Origin: an uncultured Acidobacteriota bacterium
GTDB lineage: Bacteria > Acidobacteriota > Vicinamibacteria > Marinacidobacterales > SMYC01
DNA length: 45,497 bases
Reading direction: 5' to 3'
Assembly: GCA_947259165.1 (NCBI GenBank)
Contig: CAMYKY010000032.1
Span: 1 to 45,497, forward strand
Below are positions 1 through 9,040 of the stretch, in pieces. The translations under genes were made by a program, and so were the position numbers. The notes beneath the pieces are model-generated. The model did no database searches. It was not told the origin of the DNA and saw only the letters and a list, made by a program, of their open reading frames with translations. The stretch's first letter is position 1, and each line of letters opens with the position of its first letter.

Positions 1-243
1 AACTAGAATTCTATGGTTTTCCACAGAATGACTGAAGAGATAATTGTCGTATCTACCAGATTCCGCGATGTAAGGGGGTCGAAGTTTTGGTGGTTCATCG
101 TTTCCAACTTGCTTGTGGGTCGCTCGTTACACCATTGGACTCGTGCTCGTTTGTCCTCATTTACGTGGCGTCCGGTCACGATATAAGCCGATAACGGGTT
201 GATCACTCCCCACGAGTACAGTACCTCACAAGCACGAATATTT
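1..243. other. Left edge, no convincing gene
   Basis: This stretch lies just beyond the 3' end of the integron integrase gene and is visibly less G+C rich than the genes to its right. A 67-codon open frame runs leftwards from 206 to 3, but it has no clear ribosome binding site and resembles nothing I know. I searched both strands for integron core sites (GTTRRRY and its complement RYYYAAC) and found none with a full match, so there is no visible attC site here. A cassette could still begin left of the window. Confidence 0.3.
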
Positions 244-1311
244 TCAATCCGTGGAGTCGAGTGGGCTTCTCACGCCGCGCCCCCCGCGGTTCAGAACATG
301 GCAATAGATCATGGTGGTGCTGACGTCCCTGTGCCCCATGAGTTCTTGGATGGTACGGATGTCGTACCCGTTTTCAAGGAGCTGAGTTGCGAAGGAATGT
401 CGCAGCGAGTGACAGGTCGCGGGCTTGGCGATTCCTGCCACGCGGACGGCGCGCCGGACGTCGCGCTGGACCACCGACTGATGAAGGAAATGTCGGCGGC
501 GCTGGTTGGTCTCTGGGTGTACGTAGATCTTCGTCGCCGGTACGAGCCACTGCCATCCCCAGGCGGTCGCAGCGCTAGGGTACTTGCGGTGCAATGCGTA
601 GGGTAACTCGACATTCCCGGCGCCCTCGTTCAAATCGGCGTCGTGCAAACTCCTAACGACGCGGAGCTGCTCTTTGATCGGCTCGATGAGCTTGCGCGGC
701 AACATAGTTACCCGGTCTTTCTCGCCTTTTCCGTCTCGAACGATGATTTCACGACGATCGAAGTCGATGTCTTTCACGCGGAGACGGCATGATTCGAGCA
801 CGCGTAATCCGGATCCGTACATGAGCGAGGCTCTCAGCCAGGACACGCCTTTGAGGCGAGAGAGCGCACTTGCGGCCTCCGCCTGGGAAAGCACGACAGG
901 TACGCGGACCGGGCTTTTGGCACGAGCGATCTCGATGAGATCGAGCTCTCGTTGCAAGACGTGCCGATACAGGAAGATGAGAGCGCACAACGCCTGGTTT
1001 TGCGTCGACGCACCAACCCTTCTTGTCGTCGCGAGATGAGAGATGTAGACGGAAATCTCTGCCTCACCCATCTCATCTGGATGACGCTTGTCGAAGAAGA
1101 ATATGAAGCGCTTTATCCAGCCCACGTACGCTTTTTCCGTTAGGGGGCTATAGTGCCTCACTCGAATCGCCGCGCGGACGCGATCGAGCAGACGCGAGGG
1201 TTTTGGTGTTTCCGTCACACGTGACAGTTCCGGTGATGGTGCTGCCCGATCACGGCGGATCGCGCGTTCGTGACGAGTAATTTGTTCCGGGTTTGATTTT
1301 GGCCGAGGCAT
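244..1311 (-). CDS. intI: Integron integrase (IntI-type tyrosine recombinase)
   Basis: A 355-residue site-specific tyrosine recombinase of the integron class, which would recombine attI and attC sites to gain or shuffle cassettes. The catalytic set is complete: R170 in YGSGLRVLE, a lysine near 195, H301 and R304 in [10 protein letters not shown]327 in [11 protein letters not shown] and nucleophile Y336. Residues about 236-285 carry the patch that separates IntI from XerC/D ([10 protein letters not shown], then [16 protein letters not shown]), and the C-terminus VRSPLD is typical of IntI. I start at the ATG at 1311 because GGAAGGAG lies 9 bases upstream; the frame opens 14 codons earlier without such a site. 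The gene follows the metalloprotease gene in the same direction by about 90 bases, so there is no divergent cassette array on its 5' side, unlike classical integrons. IntI identity is seen directly; whether it is active is unknown. Confidence 0.93.
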   Translation of the reverse strand: MPRPKSNPEQITRHERAIRRDRAAPSPELSRVTETPKPSRLLDRVRAAIRVRHYSPLTEKAYVGWIKRFIFFFDKRHPDEMGEAEISVYISHLATTRRVGASTQNQALCALIFLYRHVLQRELDLIEIARAKSPVRVPVVLSQAEAASALSRLKGVSWLRASLMYGSGLRVLESCRLRVKDIDFDRREIIVRDGKGEKDRVTMLPRKLIEPIKEQLRVVRSLHDADLNEGAGNVELPYALHRKYPSAATAWGWQWLVPATKIYVHPETNQRRRHFLHQSVVQRDVRRAVRVAGIAKPATCHSLRHSFATQLLENGYDIRTIQELMGHRDVSTTMIYCHVLNRGGRGVRSPLDSTD

Positions 1312-1400
1312 GTTATCTCGCTCCTTCCGACCGGGACTTCCAGTTCCGATCACAAGTAAGAAGACGAGAAAACGAGCCTCAAACCTCCCTGGCGGGCGAA

Positions 1401-3887
1401 TTAATTTTGGCTCGAGCTTCCTCCGATTGGGCTTCCGGGCGGGATCTCGGGCTTCGTCGAGCCAGGGACCGTGCCCTCGGAACGGCTCTGCCAGCGCCGG
1501 ATGTCAGCGAGCGCGAGTTTTTCGTGTGAGCTCGGCATACTCACTGCTTCTAGCTGATTGGCGAGCTCGTCGAGCTTGGCGCTCAGCTCTGCGCGAACGC
1601 GGGCAGGATTGTCAGCGCTCGATGCCTGTTCGACGATACCGTCGAGCACACTTCGTTCCGCGACTTCCTGGACCTGGGCGACGAAGCGATCCGCCGGTGA
1701 CGCGGCGTTCCACGTGGCGCCGAACATCGCATCGACGACGTCGCCGAGTCCTGGGTAGTCGGCGTCGCGGCTGTGGTAGTCCACGACACGGGCCATGCGC
1801 TCGGGATGTAGGAGCAGCTCGACGGTGTAGTCGGCGGAGACGTCGGCGGCGGTTAGGGGGTCGAAAAGCAGACCCGTGTGTCTCGGGAACTTCTCGCCCT
1901 CGGAGTATCGGTACGCGGGCGGTGGGATGATGTCGAGGATACGGTCGGGAATCGCGAGGAAGTCGGCTTCGAGGGTCCGGGTGACGGTCTCGAGTGCGCG
2001 CCGCTGTTCCCTCCCGGGCACGATCGTGATTGGAGTTTGTTGGTCGCCGCGCAACGCATAGTAATAGTCGGCACCGCCAATCGTGTTCGTCGCCGCCTTC
2101 ATCTGATAGCGATGATGGAGGTACAAGGGTACGAGTGCCTGCTCGAGCAATGACATCGGCTCGCCCATCCGAATGACATTGGGACCGAAGTTGTTCAAAC
2201 CGATCTGCCTCACTTCGATCTCATGGGCGAGCATGTCGACGAGATTGCCACCGTTGTCCCAAACCGACGCGAGTGGATGCGCTCCGGCACCGATGTAGTT
2301 GTCCGTATGAGTCATGAAGCGCAGCTCACTGCGGAGCCCTTCCTCGACGATGGCATCGAGAGCTTGCGCTTCATTCGACCCGGGCGCGAAATCGCCATAC
2401 AGCCAACGCACCGAAAGCTTGTCGTACTCGCCGATGCCGACGCCGTAGGCGTCGGAGAGCTCGAGACGCCCATCGCGGATCTGAACCAAAGGAGCGGGAT
2501 AGTCCATAACGCTCGCACGACCACCATAAGTGCTCGCCATGTAGTTGTGCGGGAAACCAAGCGTGTGTCCGACTTCGTGAGCAGACAGTTGTCGAACGCG
2601 CGCCAGCGCCATCTCGACCGGTGTCGCGCCGCTTCCGACTTGCGCGAGATAGGTGAACGACGGCGCGGTACTCATCCCGCAGCTGCTCGAGGCGTCAGCG
2701 CCGCCGTCGAACAGTGGAGTCATTCCCGACCCCATCAAGTAGTCCTGGCGAAGCCTCAAACTGCCGAGATTGACGTTACCCTTGATGATCTCGCCGGTCC
2801 GGGGATCCGATACGCTACCACCGTACGACCAGCCTCGCGTCGAGCGGTGGGTCCAGTGGATCATGTTGTAGCGGATGTCGTTTGCGTCCGCACCGTCGGG
2901 AAGCACCTCGACACGGAAGCCATTAATAAACCCGGCCGCTTCGAAAGCGTCGTTCCACCATCGGGCGCCATCGAGCAGGGCGCTGCGAATCGGCTCCGGC
3001 ACGCCGTTGTCCAGGTAGTACACGATAGGCTCGACTGGCTCGGAACGCTCTGCCTCGGGGTTCCTCTTTTCCAAGCGATGACGTGCGGACAACCGAACGG
3101 TCAGACTTTCGTCGATCGGGGTCGCGTAGTCATAAAACGTCGGGCCATTGACTCCCACACGGGGATCAGCCACTCGCGGCTGGTAACCATCGTCAGGGAG
3201 CTTTACCAAAGAATGATGCTGGCGCAGCGTGACGGCGTCGCCACTGGCGGCCACAGAGCGAACCAACGGCCCAGGGTTCGCGCTCGTGAACGTCAGAAGC
3301 GTCTCGATCTCGGTGTTTTCGGGAAACGCTTTGGTTCGAGGCATGTGAAAGACGCTGCGGCTACTATCGAGCGCGAAACTTCCTTGGCCGGAGCGTTGTA
3401 TCCGAGCTGCGGCACCGTGGGTGTCTCTCAGAAAAAAGCCCGTCGCATCCACGAGAACACTTCCGCCGGTCTCAGCTTCGATGCCAAAGCCCCAGTGAAC
3501 CGAAGGAGCGAACGCATCCTTGACGGCCTGCACTTCAGCGGGGTTGTCGCTCAACGCGCGATACGTGTAGTTGGGCTCCATCAGCAAGACTCGTGGCCCC
3601 ACGCGCTTGGCTTCGAGGATATGCCGACCGCCGAGCTGTCCGCGGTCGAGCCCAACGGGATTGCTCCCGAGGCCCGAGCTCAGCGAGACGGCGTAGAGAA
3701 ACTCCTCGTCGAATTTGTCGATCTCCCAATAGAGCTTTCCGGTATCGTCATCCCAATAAACATCGAAGTAGCCTTCGAGGTGTTCCATCCCCGCGGTCTT
3801 GTCCGCGATCGAAGGGATTTCGTCTTGGGCATTCGTGTTCGCAGCGATGAGCAACAACACGGGAGCAAGCCAAAGCAAAGCCTTCAT
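1401..3887 (-). CDS. Secreted zinc-dependent metalloprotease (HExxHxxGxxH)
   Basis: An 828-residue protein with a Sec signal peptide (residues 1-20, ending NTNA). The zinc site [11 protein letters not shown] is at about 437-447 and is followed by a metzincin-style Met-turn, SVMDYPAP, near 459. The N-terminal half, with [17 protein letters not shown] and a long beta-rich stretch before the catalytic region, resembles the large bacterial family annotated as zinc-dependent metalloprotease with DUF5117/DUF4953 parts. It probably cleaves proteins in the periplasm or outside the cell; the substrate is unknown. The ATG at 3887 has GGAGG just upstream. It lies 37 bases after hflC in the same direction, so it is probably co-transcribed with hflKC, whose products control membrane proteolysis. 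The long open frame on the opposite strand (2223-3971) is a codon-bias shadow. Confidence 0.85.
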   Translation of the reverse strand: MKALLWLAPVLLLIAANTNAQDEIPSIADKTAGMEHLEGYFDVYWDDDTGKLYWEIDKFDEEFLYAVSLSSGLGSNPVGLDRGQLGGRHILEAKRVGPRVLLMEPNYTYRALSDNPAEVQAVKDAFAPSVHWGFGIEAETGGSVLVDATGFFLRDTHGAAARIQRSGQGSFALDSSRSVFHMPRTKAFPENTEIETLLTFTSANPGPLVRSVAASGDAVTLRQHHSLVKLPDDGYQPRVADPRVGVNGPTFYDYATPIDESLTVRLSARHRLEKRNPEAERSEPVEPIVYYLDNGVPEPIRSALLDGARWWNDAFEAAGFINGFRVEVLPDGADANDIRYNMIHWTHRSTRGWSYGGSVSDPRTGEIIKGNVNLGSLRLRQDYLMGSGMTPLFDGGADASSSCGMSTAPSFTYLAQVGSGATPVEMALARVRQLSAHEVGHTLGFPHNYMASTYGGRASVMDYPAPLVQIRDGRLELSDAYGVGIGEYDKLSVRWLYGDFAPGSNEAQALDAIVEEGLRSELRFMTHTDNYIGAGAHPLASVWDNGGNLVDMLAHEIEVRQIGLNNFGPNVIRMGEPMSLLEQALVPLYLHHRYQMKAATNTIGGADYYYALRGDQQTPITIVPGREQRRALETVTRTLEADFLAIPDRILDIIPPPAYRYSEGEKFPRHTGLLFDPLTAADVSADYTVELLLHPERMARVVDYHSRDADYPGLGDVVDAMFGATWNAASPADRFVAQVQEVAERSVLDGIVEQASSADNPARVRAELSAKLDELANQLEAVSMPSSHEKLALADIRRWQSRSEGTVPGSTKPEIPPGSPIGGSSSQN

Positions 3888-3924
3888 GTACTAAACCTCC
3901 GAGTAACCCATGAAACCTATCGCA

Positions 3925-4854
3925 TCAGCGCGACTGCTTCAAAAAGCTCAGGAACTCCGAATCCGTACTGAGCAGAAGGGTCACGTCCTCATCGAGACTG
4001 CTGCGGTAGGTTTCAAGCGTTTTCAGGAACTGGTAGAAGTCCGGGTCCTTGCTGTACGCGGACGCATAGATCGCGGTCGCTTCAGCGTCGGCACGACCTC
4101 GTGTCTCTTCCGCGGTTTTGAAGGCCTCGGACTCAATTAGCTGAAGGTCTCGTTCTCGCTGGCCGCGGATTTCGGCGGAGCGCCCTTGGCCTTCCGACCG
4201 GCTCTGCTCCGCAATGCGTTTGCGCTCGGAGATCATGCGCTGATAGACGGACTCTCGAACTTCCTCGGTGTAATTGATCCGCTTGAACTGCACATCGACG
4301 AGCTCAATACCGAAGCTCGGGGCGACCACGGATGAGCGCTCCAAAATGCTACGCGTGATGGCATCCCGGCCGCTCACGATCTGCTGCTGCACGGTTTCAT
4401 CCACGAATCCGGCGAGCTCTTCCGTAATCTCGAAGTCGCGATTCGACTGGCGAACGATCTCGATGAGGTTATAGCTAGCGACAGCATTTCTGGTCTCTCC
4501 ATCAATAATGTCGTCGAGTCGACTCTGGGCTTGTCGCTCATCACGAACCGCGATGTAAAACGCAAGCGGATCGTCGATTCGCCAACGCGCATAAGTATCC
4601 ACCCAGATGAACTTCTTGTCTTTCGTGGGGATCTGATTCGCGACGCCGTCCCAGGGGAGCCAGCGTTTGTCGAATCGCAGCACCTTTTGAATCCACGGAA
4701 GCTTGAAATGAAGGCCCGGCTCAGTGACCGCGTCACCGACCGGCTCGCCAAATTGAGTCACGATTGCCTGCTCGGTCTGGTGTACGGTGTAGAGCGTTCC
4801 GGGCAAGACGAGCACCGCAAACAACAACACTACGATCCAAATAGCGCGATTCAT
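3925..4854 (-). CDS. hflC: HflC, SPFH-domain membrane protease modulator
   Basis: A 309-residue band-7/SPFH protein. HflC pairs with HflK in a membrane-anchored cage around the FtsH protease and restrains its action on membrane proteins. Residues 4-20 form the single N-terminal membrane anchor, followed by TVHQTEQAIVTQFGEPV and GLHFKLP, the typical SPFH opening. A long charged helical region (about 190-260, rich in R, E, Q and A) forms the cage wall. Its length is close to the E. coli protein. Its start codon overlaps the hflK stop by four bases (ATGA), indicating translational coupling. The C-terminus ends with a hydrophobic FLSFLKQ patch, as in other HflC proteins. Confidence 0.92.
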   Translation of the reverse strand: MNRAIWIVVLLFAVLVLPGTLYTVHQTEQAIVTQFGEPVGDAVTEPGLHFKLPWIQKVLRFDKRWLPWDGVANQIPTKDKKFIWVDTYARWRIDDPLAFYIAVRDERQAQSRLDDIIDGETRNAVASYNLIEIVRQSNRDFEITEELAGFVDETVQQQIVSGRDAITRSILERSSVVAPSFGIELVDVQFKRINYTEEVRESVYQRMISERKRIAEQSRSEGQGRSAEIRGQRERDLQLIESEAFKTAEETRGRADAEATAIYASAYSKDPDFYQFLKTLETYRSSLDEDVTLLLSTDSEFLSFLKQSR

Positions 4855-5855
4855 TGGTCTTTCTCCCCCGTGAGGTTCAGAAGCGGCAGCACCGATGAGC
4901 CCTCGTTATCGACGATGAATTTCTTGCCGAGTCGAGGGAGCACCTCGTTGAGCATCTCCAGATACATTCGGTTGCGCGTCACCCGCGGAGCCTTGCGGTA
5001 TTCGGCGTAGATGGATTCGAAGCGAGCCGCTTCACCTAGCGCCCGGTTCACGCGCGCGGCGGCGTAGCCTTCGGCTTCCTCAATGAGCTGTTGCGCCTCG
5101 CCTCTCGCCTTTGGAATCGCCTGGTTGTACTCGGTGCGGGCAATGTTGGTCAGTTGCTCTTTCTCCTGAATCGCTTCGTTCACCTCATTGAACGACGGCT
5201 TGACAGGGTCCGGCGGGTTGACGTCTTGCAGAACGAGCTGCTGCACGTCGATCCCGATCTCGTACGTATCGCAGAGCGCTTGAAGAATGTCCTTCGCTTG
5301 AGCCGCAATACTGGCGCGTCCGGTGGTAATGACTTCGTCAACGCTATGGTCACCGATGACCTGCCTCATCGCGGCCTCGCTCATGTCGCGAAACGTCGAT
5401 TCCGGAGCACGAACATTGAACAAGAATTGTTCAGCATCCTTGATCTTATATTGAACGATCCACTCGACCACGGCGACGTTCAAGTCTCCGGTTAACATCG
5501 CGGACTCGTCGTGAAAATCCGCGTCGACGTATTGCGTGCGCACGCCTGCCTCCGCCGTTCGAAAACCGAACTCCTGTTTCAGCTGCCGCTCGACGGGCAC
5601 TTTGATAACTTGCTCGACGAACGGGACCACGAAATGAAGCCCGGGGTCGGTCACGCGCACGTACTCGCCGAAACGAAGCACGATTCCGTTCTCATCGGGT
5701 TGGATCTGATACACGGCGCTGAACAACGACACCGCGACCAGCAACGCGACGACGATACCGACGACGTTTTTGGGTACGAAATTCGGAATATTAATACGCG
5801 GTATTCGGGATGCATCGAAATCGAATGGTCCCTTACCGCTACCTCCAAAAGACAT
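4851..5855 (-). CDS. hflK: HflK, SPFH-domain membrane protease modulator
   Basis: A 334-residue partner of HflC. A short cytoplasmic N-terminus (MSFGGSGKGPFDFD) precedes one membrane segment at about 29-47 (NVVGIVVALLVAVSLFSAVY). The SPFH domain begins IQPDENGIVLRFGEYVRV and GLHFVVPF, and a long helix rich in A, E and R follows (about 235-290, GEAQQLIEEAEGYAAARVNR). The Gly-rich N-terminal extension seen in many HflK proteins is very short here. The ribosome binding site AGGAGGTGA, 5 bases before the ATG, is close to a perfect match to the 16S tail. hflK is the first gene of a leftward run hflK-hflC-metalloprotease, and faces the valS side across a gap of about 48 bases. Confidence 0.92.
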   Translation of the reverse strand: MSFGGSGKGPFDFDASRIPRINIPNFVPKNVVGIVVALLVAVSLFSAVYQIQPDENGIVLRFGEYVRVTDPGLHFVVPFVEQVIKVPVERQLKQEFGFRTAEAGVRTQYVDADFHDESAMLTGDLNVAVVEWIVQYKIKDAEQFLFNVRAPESTFRDMSEAAMRQVIGDHSVDEVITTGRASIAAQAKDILQALCDTYEIGIDVQQLVLQDVNPPDPVKPSFNEVNEAIQEKEQLTNIARTEYNQAIPKARGEAQQLIEEAEGYAAARVNRALGEAARFESIYAEYRKAPRVTRNRMYLEMLNEVLPRLGKKFIVDNEGSSVLPLLNLTGEKDQ

Positions 5856-5887
5856 GAATCACCTCCTATGCTGGTGACAGTATCGCT

Positions 5888-5893
5888 TATAAT
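5888..5893 (+). promoter_or_regulatory. TATAAT -10 element, possibly leaderless start
   Basis: A perfect TATAAT hexamer lies 10 bases before the ATG at 5904 in the divergent gap between hflK and the small Cys-rich gene. No good -35 hexamer sits 16-18 bases upstream. If used, the transcript would begin at about 5900, almost at the start codon, and would have no ribosome binding site. The motif is seen directly; its use is inferred. Confidence 0.4.
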
Positions 5894-5903
5894 TGCCGAA
5901 CGC

Positions 5904-6119
5904 ATGAGCCTAGGGAACGATTTCAAGCAAATGAAGGATCTCGGGGACCCGCTGTGCCGGAAATGCGTGTTTTACCACGCGTTACCGCGCGAAGCGGCAT
6001 CCCATTCTGGGACCTGTAACTTGAACCCCCCTCAAGTCGTCTCCCACGACGGGAAGCTCCACTACGTCTTCCCCTCCGTCGCCCCCGACTGGTACTGCGG
6101 GCATTTCTCACCCGATTAG
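5904..6119 (+). CDS. Small Cys-rich protein, putative zinc-binding, upstream of valS
   Basis: A 71-residue protein starting MSLGNDFKQMKD. It has four cysteines in the order CRKC (about 19-22), one in SGTCNL (about 39) and one in DWYCGHF (about 65), plus several histidines. This spacing would suit a single structural zinc or metal site. I do not recognise a named family. It ends two codons before valS (stop at 6117-6119, valS ATG at 6124), so the two genes are almost certainly transcribed together. The open frame continues further upstream, but only through the hflK antisense region; I chose this ATG because it follows the TATAAT box and the intergenic gap. Function unknown. Confidence 0.6.
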   Translation: MSLGNDFKQMKDLGDPLCRKCVFYHALPREAASHSGTCNLNPPQVVSHDGKLHYVFPSVAPDWYCGHFSPD

Positions 6120-6123
6120 CCCT

Positions 6124-8982
6124 ATGGAAATTCCAACCCGGTACGACTTCAAGGCCACCGAAAAACGCATTTACCAGCTCTGGCGCGACCGTCATTGCTT
6201 CGACAGCGTGTACGATCGCGACGGCAAACCGCGTTCCCAAGAGGAAGCTAACAAGCCTCGCTTCACGATCGCGATCCCACCGCCCAACGTCACCGGGCGC
6301 CTGCACATGGGACACGCGCTCAACAACACGATTCAGGACGTCCTGATTCGCTACAAGAGGATGGATGGCTACGACGCACTTTGGCTACCGGGTACGGATC
6401 ATGCCGGCATTTCGACCCAAACCGTCGTGCGCAAACATCTCGACGCGGACGGCATCGATTACAGGGAACTCGGGCGCGAAGAATTCATCGAGAAAGTCTG
6501 GGAGTGGAAGAAGAAGTACGGCGACATGATCTTGACGCAGCTCGAAAAACTGGGCTGCTCCTGCGACTGGCGGCGCACCTGTTTCACCATGGACGAGGGC
6601 CCCTCCCGTGGCGTCCGGGTTGTGTTCAAGGCTCTGTACGACCGGGGACTTCTGTATCGCGGAAAGCGCATCGTGAATTGGTGCCCGGTCGATCAAACGG
6701 CACTGTCGGACGACGAGGTGAATACCAAGGACGGAGGTGAGTCCGGCCATCTTTGGCACATTCGCTACCCTCTCGTCGAGCCGACAGGCGGCGTCGAGCA
6801 TTTGACAGTGGCGACGACGCGGCCGGAGACGCTGTTTGGAGATGTCGCGGTCGCGGTCCATCCAGAAGATGATCGCTACCGCGCGCTCATCGGCAAACAG
6901 GTGCGGCTTCCCCTTCAAGGCCGACTCATTCCGATCATTGCCGACGACTACGTCGACCGCGATTTCGGCACGGGCTGTCTCAAGATCACGCCGGCGCATG
7001 ACGGCAACGACTTCGAAGTCGGGGCTCGTCACGATCTCGAGCCCATCAACGTGATGAACGTCGATGCAACGATGAACGACGTTGTTCCGGAACCATTCCG
7101 CGGTCTCGACCGCTACAAGGCGAGAGATGAGGCGGTCAGGACGCTCGAAGAACAAGGCCTTCTCGACAAGATCGAGGACCGCATGGTGCCCATCGGACGT
7201 GCTCAGCGTTCGGGCGTTCCTATCGAGTACCGGCTTTCAGACCAGTGGTTCGTGGACATGAAACCTCTCGCTGAGAAGGCACTCGAGGCGAGCGGTTACC
7301 TCCGCGCAAGCGGTGCCGACGACTGGGAGAAAACGGGCGATAGCGGCCTGTTTTTTCACCCCCCACGCTGGGAGAAGATCTATTACGCGTGGCTTTCGAA
7401 TATCCGGGATTGGACCATCAGTCGGCAGATTTGGTGGGGGCATCGGATCCCGGCTTGGTACCACAAACAGACGGGAGAAATTCTCGTCGACGTCGAAACG
7501 CCGACACCAGTGCTCGAGGCTCCGGACGATTGGGAACAAGATCCGGATGTTTTGGATACCTGGTTCAGCTCGTGGCTCTGGCCCATGACGACGCTCGGCT
7601 GGCCCGATGAGACCGAGGACTTCAAGCGCTATTTTCCGACGAGCGTGCTGTCGACGGGCAAAGACATCATCTTCTTTTGGGTGGCGCGCATGAACTTCTC
7701 CGCGCTCGAGATGGCCGGCAAGCTCCCCTACCAGGACGTCTATATCCACCCAACGGTCCTCGACGACCGCGGCGCGGTGATGAGCAAGAGCAAGGGCAAC
7801 GGTATCGATCCGCTCGTGGTCATCGACGGCGCAACGACCGAAGACCTCAAGGGGCCGGTTCGTGAGGCACGGCCGCAAAACATGAAGGAGATCCTTGCGC
7901 GGATCGACAAGAACTTCCCCGATGGGTTCGAGGCGGTCGGCGCCGACGCGCTTCGTTTTACGCTGGTGCATTCCTGCTCAGAAGGACAGGAGTTGCGGCT
8001 CGCGCTTCAGCGCTTTAACGAGATAGGGCGGCGCTTCGTCACCAAACTCTGGAACGCGAGCCGGTATGTGCTTTTGTCGCTCGATGCCGTTCCCGGCCCG
8101 GAAGCAGGAGAAGCCGACTCGACGGTCGAAGATGATTGGATTGGCTCCAGAACCGCGTCGACGGTGCGCGAAGTGCGAGCCGCGCTCGAAGGGTTCGACT
8201 TCGCCCCGGTTGGTCACGCGTTGTACCGGTTCATTTGGAATGACTATTGCGATTGGTATCTCGAGCTGACGAAAGCGCGCATGAACGGAGACGACGGTGC
8301 CGCAGCGCGACGTGCCGCGCACGAGCTCGGGGTCACACTCGCGCAGATACTTCGAATGCTCCACCCGGTCTGTCCGTTTATCACGGAGGAGCTCTGGGGA
8401 ACGCTCCTGGAGGCGATGGACGGCAAGGAGCTTTGGCTCGGCGCACGCCCCAAATCCGACATCCTGATCCTCGAGAGCGCACCCAAAGGCGAGCGGGAGC
8501 CTGATCCGTCGTTGGAGAACACGTTCGAGTCCCTTCAGCGTCTCGTCGGCCGAGTGCGAACAACCCGCTCCAGCGCGCGCATCGCCGAGAACGTACGCTT
8601 GAACGTCGCGGTCACGCCACTCGATGACGCGGTCGGGACATTGCTGACCCAAACCCGCCCGGTGCTATCGAGCCTGGCCAACCTGCAATCGCTAGAGCTG
8701 GTCGACGAGAAGCCCGAAGGTGCCGTAGCCGTCGTCGACCCCGCGTTCGAGCTGTTTATCGACTTGGGACAACACGTCGACGTCGAAGCCGAGCTCAAAC
8801 GGATCGAAAAAGAATCCGCCGACCTCGAAAGGAAACTCGCCCAAGTGACGAAGAAACTGGACAATCCCAAGTTCCTCGCTGGCGCCAAAACCGATGTCGT
8901 CGAAGCCCAACAAGCCAAAGACAAAGAACTCCGCGAAATGCTGGAAAAGCTCGCCGCGCTGAGGAAAGACCTAGCCGGCTAA
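6124..8982 (+). CDS. valS: Valyl-tRNA synthetase
   Basis: A 952-residue class Ia aminoacyl-tRNA synthetase that charges tRNA-Val with valine in the cytoplasm. The HIGH motif is HMGH at 61-64, after PPPNVTGRL. The KMSKS loop is MSKSKGN at about 553. The CP1 editing domain carries TTRPETLFGD. The anticodon-binding helical domain follows, and the C-terminus (about 870-950) is the charged coiled-coil arm typical of ValRS (ELKRIEKESADLERKLAQ). Between the KMSKS loop and the VGADALRFTL segment there is an extra stretch (about 565-600, DGATTEDLKGPVREARPQNM), a feature of some ValRS forms. It is convergent with ileS, with about 58 bases between stops. Confidence 0.98.
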   Translation: MEIPTRYDFKATEKRIYQLWRDRHCFDSVYDRDGKPRSQEEANKPRFTIAIPPPNVTGRLHMGHALNNTIQDVLIRYKRMDGYDALWLPGTDHAGISTQTVVRKHLDADGIDYRELGREEFIEKVWEWKKKYGDMILTQLEKLGCSCDWRRTCFTMDEGPSRGVRVVFKALYDRGLLYRGKRIVNWCPVDQTALSDDEVNTKDGGESGHLWHIRYPLVEPTGGVEHLTVATTRPETLFGDVAVAVHPEDDRYRALIGKQVRLPLQGRLIPIIADDYVDRDFGTGCLKITPAHDGNDFEVGARHDLEPINVMNVDATMNDVVPEPFRGLDRYKARDEAVRTLEEQGLLDKIEDRMVPIGRAQRSGVPIEYRLSDQWFVDMKPLAEKALEASGYLRASGADDWEKTGDSGLFFHPPRWEKIYYAWLSNIRDWTISRQIWWGHRIPAWYHKQTGEILVDVETPTPVLEAPDDWEQDPDVLDTWFSSWLWPMTTLGWPDETEDFKRYFPTSVLSTGKDIIFFWVARMNFSALEMAGKLPYQDVYIHPTVLDDRGAVMSKSKGNGIDPLVVIDGATTEDLKGPVREARPQNMKEILARIDKNFPDGFEAVGADALRFTLVHSCSEGQELRLALQRFNEIGRRFVTKLWNASRYVLLSLDAVPGPEAGEADSTVEDDWIGSRTASTVREVRAALEGFDFAPVGHALYRFIWNDYCDWYLELTKARMNGDDGAAARRAAHELGVTLAQILRMLHPVCPFITEELWGTLLEAMDGKELWLGARPKSDILILESAPKGEREPDPSLENTFESLQRLVGRVRTTRSSARIAENVRLNVAVTPLDDAVGTLLTQTRPVLSSLANLQSLELVDEKPEGAVAVVDPAFELFIDLGQHVDVEAELKRIEKESADLERKLAQVTKKLDNPKFLAGAKTDVVEAQQAKDKELREMLEKLAALRKDLAG

Positions 8983-9040
8983 CGCCCCTTTTTCCCGTGC
9001 TCTCCGTGACTCCGTGGTGAGTACCGCCCCCACCAACCGG

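Noticed and set aside
1..243. attC site or gene cassette beside the integron integrase
   Set aside because: No sequence fully matches GTTRRRY or RYYYAAC in this stretch. Close near-misses (GTTGGAA on the minus strand) lack a partner site.
2223..3971. 582-codon open frame opposite the metalloprotease gene
   Set aside because: It is a mirror of the codon bias of the real gene, shows no domain, and has Arg/Val/His-rich composition typical of antisense frames.
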